Assembly: GCA_046728075.1 (NCBI GenBank)
Contig: JBKPDV010000275.1
Coordinates: 1-10,861, forward strand
Direction: 5' to 3'
DNA: 10,861 nucleotides
Origin: JBKPDV01 sp046728075
GTDB lineage: Bacteria > Acidobacteriota > Thermoanaerobaculia > UBA5066 > Gp7-AA6
Shown: positions 7,956-10,861 of the stretch, one piece after another
Layout of the letters: the number at the start of each line of letters is the position of its first letter
Position numbering within the stretch: the stretch's first letter is position 1
Made by a program: the position numbers and the translations under genes
Notes under the pieces: generated by a model
Told to the model about the DNA's origin: nothing
Seen by the model: the letters and a program-made list of their open reading frames with translations, nothing else
Database searches by the model: none

Positions 7956-8283
7956 TCTTTTGAGGCAATGTAGCAGAGAAGTCCTTTACCTGCCACTATT
8001 TGTTGGGGTGCCGGAGGGTCCGTACCCCTAGATCTGGGTAGGGCTGTTGGCTCCCGCTCGCGGACCTGATCGAAGGGATGCACGGCCTACGTGGCGACTG
8101 AGGACTGAGGACCGAGGACTGAGGACTCGAGTGGCTTGAGTCACACTAACCGATTCGCACTGGGGCGGCTGCGACTGGAGTCCTCGGTCCGCAGTCCTCA
8201 GTCCTCAGTCGATGGTTCAACAATCTTCTTTGCACGCCCGTCATCGAGAGTGGTAGATTCCGCGTCGAATCGACAATAGAACT
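7956..8283. other. Divergent intergenic region (smc / FHA regulator)
   Basis: These 328 bases separate the divergent starts of smc and the FHA regulator, so both promoters should lie here unless smc is transcribed from elsewhere. The part near smc (7956-8094) has one small imperfect palindrome, TACCC at 8023-8027 with GGGTA at 8036-8040. The middle (8095-8211) is the heptamer inverted repeat listed separately. The last 72 bases before the regulator contain a weak sigma70-like pair, TTGCAC at 8230-8235 and TAGATT at 8254-8259, with 18-bp spacing. It matches the consensus at only 3 and 4 of 6 positions. I see no convincing small gene, tRNA or riboswitch. Confidence 0.6.
8095..8211. repeat. Heptanucleotide tandem repeats arranged as a large inverted repeat
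   Basis: The left arm (8095-8128) is CGACTGAGG followed by further ACTGAGG units; exact or near-exact copies begin at 8097, 8104, 8111 (ACCGAGG) and 8118. The right arm (8178-8211) has the complementary unit CCTCAGT at 8203 and 8196, with variants at 8189 (CCGCAGT) and 8182 (CCTCGGT). The 34-base arms match at 31 positions by my hand alignment, around a 49-base spacer. A smaller hairpin, GACTCGAG at 8124-8131 with CTTGAGTC at 8135-8142, is nested at the inner edge of the left arm. The element could extrude as a cruciform or fold in RNA. No target-site duplication is visible at its borders. It resembles the short tandemly repeated repetitive (STRR) heptamers known from filamentous cyanobacteria in form, not in sequence. 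Confidence 0.85.
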
Positions 8284-9345
8284 ATGTTGAGCCTCGAGGT
8301 CCGTAAGCGAGCGGGTGGGGCCGAAGTGCATCGCCTCAGTGGCGAGGCCTTCACGGTCGGAGCTTCGTCCGGGAACGAAGTCGTCGTGCGAGCGCGCGGC
8401 GTCGCCGGGCGTCACGTCCGCATCTTCGAAAAAAACGGCCACTACCACCTCGGTCTCTACAAAGGGGTGGACATCGTCAACGTCAATGGGCACGAGTTCG
8501 CGGGCGGCCCGATCGCTCCGGGAGATCGCATCACGATCGGAGAAGCGACCATCACCGTCCTCCAGTCCCGATCGCAGCTGCGGCAGACGCCGATCCACGA
8601 CGTTCCTATTTCGGACATGGCGATTCCGGTTCCGGTGATCGCGCCCCCGACCACGGAAATCGAATACCGCGCCATGCGGCTGGAGACCTACGGAATCTGC
8701 CGCGAGGCGGTGTCTCTGGAAGACCTCGCGACACGCCTGACGGATTTTCTCGACCGAAATTTCGAGCCGACGGAGTGGGCGGCCGGTGAAGTCTCGTCTT
8801 CCGGATTCCGGGCGCTGGCCTCGACCTTTCTCGAGCCTCCGGCGCTCCCGCCGCGTCTCGTGGAAGAGTCTCGCGCGGGGGAGAGGGTGGCGCGCACGGA
8901 GACGGTCACCGGCGTCCTCACTCTCGTGACGGAGCCCGGCGCCCCCGATTCGAGCGTCTTCGCGCTGCTCGTCCGAGAGAGCCCGCGGCTTCCCGCCCGT
9001 GGCATCCTCTTGCTCGAGGAGATCGTACGGATCGGCGGTCTCGTCCGCGAGGCGATCCGGGCGCGCCAACCCGAAGCCGAGGCCGCTGCATCGCCTCCGC
9101 CTCCGTCTGCTCCCGCGACGCGCGCCGACTCCGAGGCCGACACGATCCTGCACCAGACTGACGACCTGAAAAAGATCATCGAAACTGTTGAACGGGAAGT
9201 GATCGATCGCGCGATGCGCCGTGTCGAAGGCAACCAGAGCCGGGGCGCCGAGATTCTGAACATTTCCCGAGGGTCGCTCATCGCGAAGCTGAAGGAGTAC
9301 GGGATCCCGGACTACCGATATCTGCGGCGGGATCGGAAGCGATAA
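8284..9345 (+). CDS. FHA - GAF-like - Fis-type HTH transcriptional regulator lacking an AAA+ domain
   Basis: This 353-residue cytoplasmic protein is probably a DNA-binding regulator. Residues about 1-95 form an FHA-like domain: FTVGASSGN at 23-31, VAGRHVRIF at 40-48, NGHEF at 68-72 and GDRITIG at 80-86. Residues about 128-260 look like a divergent GAF sensory domain ending in the amphipathic helix LLEEIVRIGGLVREAIR; this assignment is tentative. A Pro/Ala/Glu-rich linker (262-285) leads to a Fis-family helix-turn-helix at about 306-341, with GNQSRGAEILNISRGSLIAKLKEYGI matching the HTH_8 pattern. FHA, GAF and Fis domains commonly flank an AAA+ sigma-54 activation module, but no Walker A, GAFTGA or sensor motif is present and there is no room for one. 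It may therefore act as a plain repressor or activator. The usual FHA Arg and Ser are Ala27 and Ala41. The ATG at 8284 has no strong Shine-Dalgarno. Its target is unknown. Confidence 0.82.
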   Translation: MLSLEVRKRAGGAEVHRLSGEAFTVGASSGNEVVVRARGVAGRHVRIFEKNGHYHLGLYKGVDIVNVNGHEFAGGPIAPGDRITIGEATITVLQSRSQLRQTPIHDVPISDMAIPVPVIAPPTTEIEYRAMRLETYGICREAVSLEDLATRLTDFLDRNFEPTEWAAGEVSSSGFRALASTFLEPPALPPRLVEESRAGERVARTETVTGVLTLVTEPGAPDSSVFALLVRESPRLPARGILLLEEIVRIGGLVREAIRARQPEAEAAASPPPPSAPATRADSEADTILHQTDDLKKIIETVEREVIDRAMRRVEGNQSRGAEILNISRGSLIAKLKEYGIPDYRYLRRDRKR

Positions 9346-9348
9346 GAA

Positions 9349-9379
9349 AGCTGTCAGCTCTCAGCTGTCAGCTGTTAGC
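9349..9379. repeat. Heptamer tandem repeat AGCTGTC between convergent genes
   Basis: There are four consecutive 7-base units: AGCTGTC (9349), AGCTCTC (9356), AGCTGTC (9363) and AGCTGTT (9370), plus a partial AGC. The array fills the whole gap between the regulator stop (9343-9345) and the thioesterase stop, and supplies that stop (TTA at 9375-9377, read as TAA on the minus strand). Each AGCT is self-complementary, so the array can pair with itself in many registers. The unit length equals that of the array at 8095-8211, but the sequence differs. Confidence 0.85.
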
Positions 9380-9827
9380 CGTCCTGATCCTCGAGAATTC
9401 TCCGCACGAGCTCCGCAAGCGCGGCCGGTAGCGTCAGCAGCAGCTCTCCGTCGTCTTTGACCACCACCTGCTCGGTCTCGCCGGAGGCGAGCAGCTCTCC
9501 CGCGTCATCTCGAATTTCGTAATCCACGACCAGCCGGGCCGCCTCGGGCGGCCGCAGACGCGCCGTCACCCGCACGGTCGTGTCGGCGAGAATCGGCCGG
9601 CGGTAGCGGATTTCCATTCGGGTGATCGGAACGCGATAGCCCATCGCCTGCGACCGGGTGGCGGTGAAGCCAAAACGACCGGTCATGGCCTCGCGCGCGC
9701 ACTCCAAGTAGAGCGCGTAGCGGCCGTGCCAGACCACACCGTACGGGTCGCATTCGGCGAAACGAACCGGGACCTCCACCGTGCAGCCGGAGAGCGCCGG
9801 TAGGGGTTTGCGGCCTGGCGGCGTCAC
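9375..9827 (-). CDS. 4-hydroxybenzoyl-CoA-type (4HBT, hot-dog fold) acyl thioesterase
   Basis: This 150-residue protein has the usual size of a single hot-dog domain acyl-CoA or acyl-ACP thioesterase. Near the N-terminus the family signature reads VRFAECDPYGVVWHGRY at 21-37. Asp27 in CDPYG corresponds to the catalytic Asp17 of Pseudomonas 4-hydroxybenzoyl-CoA thioesterase. The central strands RYRRPILADTTVRVTARL and the segment ASGETEQVVV fit the fold. The start is taken as GTG at 9827-9825. It overlaps the TGA of the upstream ketosynthase-like gene as GTGA, and a GGAG Shine-Dalgarno lies 5 bases upstream (9833-9836). The frame stays open upstream to 10709, but that part only shadows the ketosynthase gene. 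The tight coupling implies joint production with the ketosynthase-like protein. A plausible role is releasing or editing an acyl chain from a carrier protein; the substrate cannot be read from the sequence. Confidence 0.87.
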   Translation of the reverse strand: MTPPGRKPLPALSGCTVEVPVRFAECDPYGVVWHGRYALYLECAREAMTGRFGFTATRSQAMGYRVPITRMEIRYRRPILADTTVRVTARLRPPEAARLVVDYEIRDDAGELLASGETEQVVVKDDGELLLTLPAALAELVRRILEDQDG

Positions 9828-10861
9828 GCTTGCTCCAGAACGGCGGCGAGAAAATTGCCTCCTGCTCCAAACGAGTCGACCAGGGCCCGCCGGCGTCCCG
9901 GCTTCCCATCGAAGGGTCCGGCGGGATCCGCCAGCGCTCGGCAAGCGGCGACGAGTTGTCCGCCCCCCGCCGCGGCCATTTCGCCGATCGCGTCCTTGAC
10001 GGCAATCGCCGGCGGCAGCCCGCCGAAGATCTCGCGCGCGGCGGCTTCTTCCGCGCGATCCATTTCCACAACGCCGTTTCGGGAGGGAAGCCACAGATTG
10101 ATGTCGGCCGGCGAGATCGCGGCGTCCGCAAGGGCTCCGAGGATGGAGCGCGAGATCGCGCTCGTACTGGGCACGAACCGATACGGCTCGGAGGGAACTC
10201 CGCAGGCGGCGAGCCCGGTCAAGCGGGCGAGTGGGCGGGCTCCGCGTGCGGCCGCGCTCTCTTCCTTCTCGAGCAGGAGCGCGAACGCGCCCTCCCCCTG
10301 AACGATCCCGGATTCGCGCTTGCCCCCCTTCAACGCGCCGACGCGGTCGAACCCCATCGCGTAGACCCGATTCCACTCGTCCACAGCCCCGGCAACCATC
10401 GCCTGGGCGCGGCCCGAGCCGATCGCGAGCGCGGCAAAGAGCAGCGCGTTCAACCCGGAGGGATCTTTCTGCGTAATGGTGACGTTTGGCCCGTAGATCT
10501 TCAGCTCGATCGACGCCTGAGAAGCGGGGGCGTTGGCGACGGTGTTGGGGAAGTGGAAAGGAGGCGCCGCCTCGGGAGACTCGACGAACAGAACGCGGAG
10601 GAACTCCGTCAGCGCCCCCGCTCCCGCCGATCCCGTGCCCATGGCGATCCCGATCGATTCGGGCGCGGCGGCGACGTCGTAGCCGGACTCGGCGATCGCC
10701 TGCGAGCACGCGAGAATCGCGAACTGGCTGCCCCGGTCGAAGCGCCGCGCTTTCATCGCCGGGATCTCCGGCTGCGGCGTGAATCCGTCATAGCGCGCGA
10801 CGTGGGTGGCCTGGAGCCCCTCGCGCTCCTCGACGGTCATCGGCCGGATCGCGGTCTCACC
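9824..10861 (-). CDS. Ketosynthase-fold protein without catalytic triad (chain-length-factor-like), 5' partial
   Basis: This is the C-terminal 345 residues of a FabF-type beta-ketoacyl synthase homologue. The frame runs off the window end. An ATG at 10840 exists, but GETAIRP precedes it and matches the GRSGIRP region normally 30 or so residues into a ketosynthase, so the true start lies outside. Counting from that ATG, the fold is recognisable in RFDRGSQFAILACSQA (33-48), FPNTVANAPASQ (97-108) and GPNVTITQKDPSGLNALLFA (117-136), in the Gly-rich EGAFALLLEK (183-192), and at the C-terminus SFGAGGNF (323-330). The nucleophile position of the usual ACxSG reads DPSG, so Cys is Asp126. The HGTGT motif is replaced near 250-256 (WLPSRNG), and the GH of the second histidine motif is GE (Glu287). 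The lysine of that motif is kept (Lys282). Such proteins usually partner an active ketosynthase in a heterodimer and set chain length. Gene order and the GTGA overlap tie it to the thioesterase. Confidence 0.88.
   Translation of the reverse strand, partial: GETAIRPMTVEEREGLQATHVARYDGFTPQPEIPAMKARRFDRGSQFAILACSQAIAESGYDVAAAPESIGIAMGTGSAGAGALTEFLRVLFVESPEAAPPFHFPNTVANAPASQASIELKIYGPNVTITQKDPSGLNALLFAALAIGSGRAQAMVAGAVDEWNRVYAMGFDRVGALKGGKRESGIVQGEGAFALLLEKEESAAARGARPLARLTGLAACGVPSEPYRFVPSTSAISRSILGALADAAISPADINLWLPSRNGVVEMDRAEEAAAREIFGGLPPAIAVKDAIGEMAAAGGGQLVAACRALADPAGPFDGKPGRRRALVDSFGAGGNFLAAVLEQA
9833..9836 (-). promoter_or_regulatory. Shine-Dalgarno GGAG for the GTG-started thioesterase
   Basis: CTCC on the plus strand reads GGAG on the minus strand, 5 bases before the GTG at 9827. 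It lies within the last codons of the ketosynthase-like gene and decides the otherwise ambiguous start of the thioesterase. Confidence 0.6.

Noticed and set aside
8095..8211. CRISPR array or transposon ends
   Set aside because: The units are directly abutting 7-mers with no spacers, and no transposase gene or target-site duplication is visible around the arms.
8230..8259. Sigma70-like promoter TTGCAC - 18 bp - TAGATT before the FHA regulator
   Set aside because: It has only 3 of 6 and 4 of 6 consensus matches in GC-rich DNA. It is noted in the intergenic entry but is not strong enough to list as a feature.
8146..9153. Minus-strand open frame (335 codons) opposite the FHA regulator
   Set aside because: It has Arg-rich, motif-free sequence, while the plus strand has clear FHA and Fis-type motifs in the same region.
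9828..10709. Extension of the thioesterase frame upstream to 10709, giving a 444-residue protein
   Set aside because: The extra part overlaps the ketosynthase-like gene in another frame and is Arg-rich shadow sequence. The GTG at 9827 with GGAG and GTGA overlap is the better start.

Overview
The window is GC-rich bacterial DNA with densely packed genes. It carries four complete protein genes and two partial ones, arranged as a plus-strand pilus block (1-4290), a minus-strand smc (4356-7955), a plus-strand regulator (8284-9345) and a minus-strand lipid/polyketide-type pair (9375-10861). The PilY1-type pilus adhesin implies a type IV pilus and a Gram-negative envelope. The smc N-terminus, the strong GC third-position bias and the heptamer repeats between genes suggest an Acidobacteriota-like lineage, but that placement is inference. 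The first 44 bases are not genomic. They contain the Nextera Read 1 transposase adapter, so genomic sequence starts at base 45 and the window is probably the untrimmed end of a shotgun contig.

Pilus block: the last 29 codons of an unidentified upstream gene end in an ATGA overlap with a 1385-residue secreted PilY1 protein. PilY1 has a signal peptide, an N-terminal von Willebrand A-like region whose metal site is degenerate, and a C-terminal PilC/PilY1 beta-propeller with a conserved calcium loop. An interrupted hairpin lies in the 65-bp gap before the convergent smc.

smc encodes a full-length 1199-residue chromosome condensation ATPase. Its head motifs are intact, but it has an Asn/Gly repeat insert in the N-terminal head and a divergent hinge. 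The 328-bp divergent spacer upstream holds heptanucleotide tandem repeats arranged as a large inverted repeat. Next comes a 353-residue regulator with an FHA domain, a GAF-like middle and a Fis-type helix-turn-helix. It resembles a sigma-54 activator that lacks its AAA+ motor, and its FHA domain lacks key phosphothreonine-binding residues.

A second heptamer array fills the gap to the convergent pair at the right edge: a 4HBT-fold thioesterase translationally coupled to a ketosynthase-fold protein that has lost its Cys-His-His catalytic triad. This looks like a chain-length-factor subunit, cut by the window edge. The pair suggests the end of a type II fatty-acid, aryl-polyene or polyketide-like gene cluster that continues beyond base 10861. 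It is the most promising lead for an unusual pathway here. No tRNA, rRNA, CRISPR array or insertion sequence was seen.
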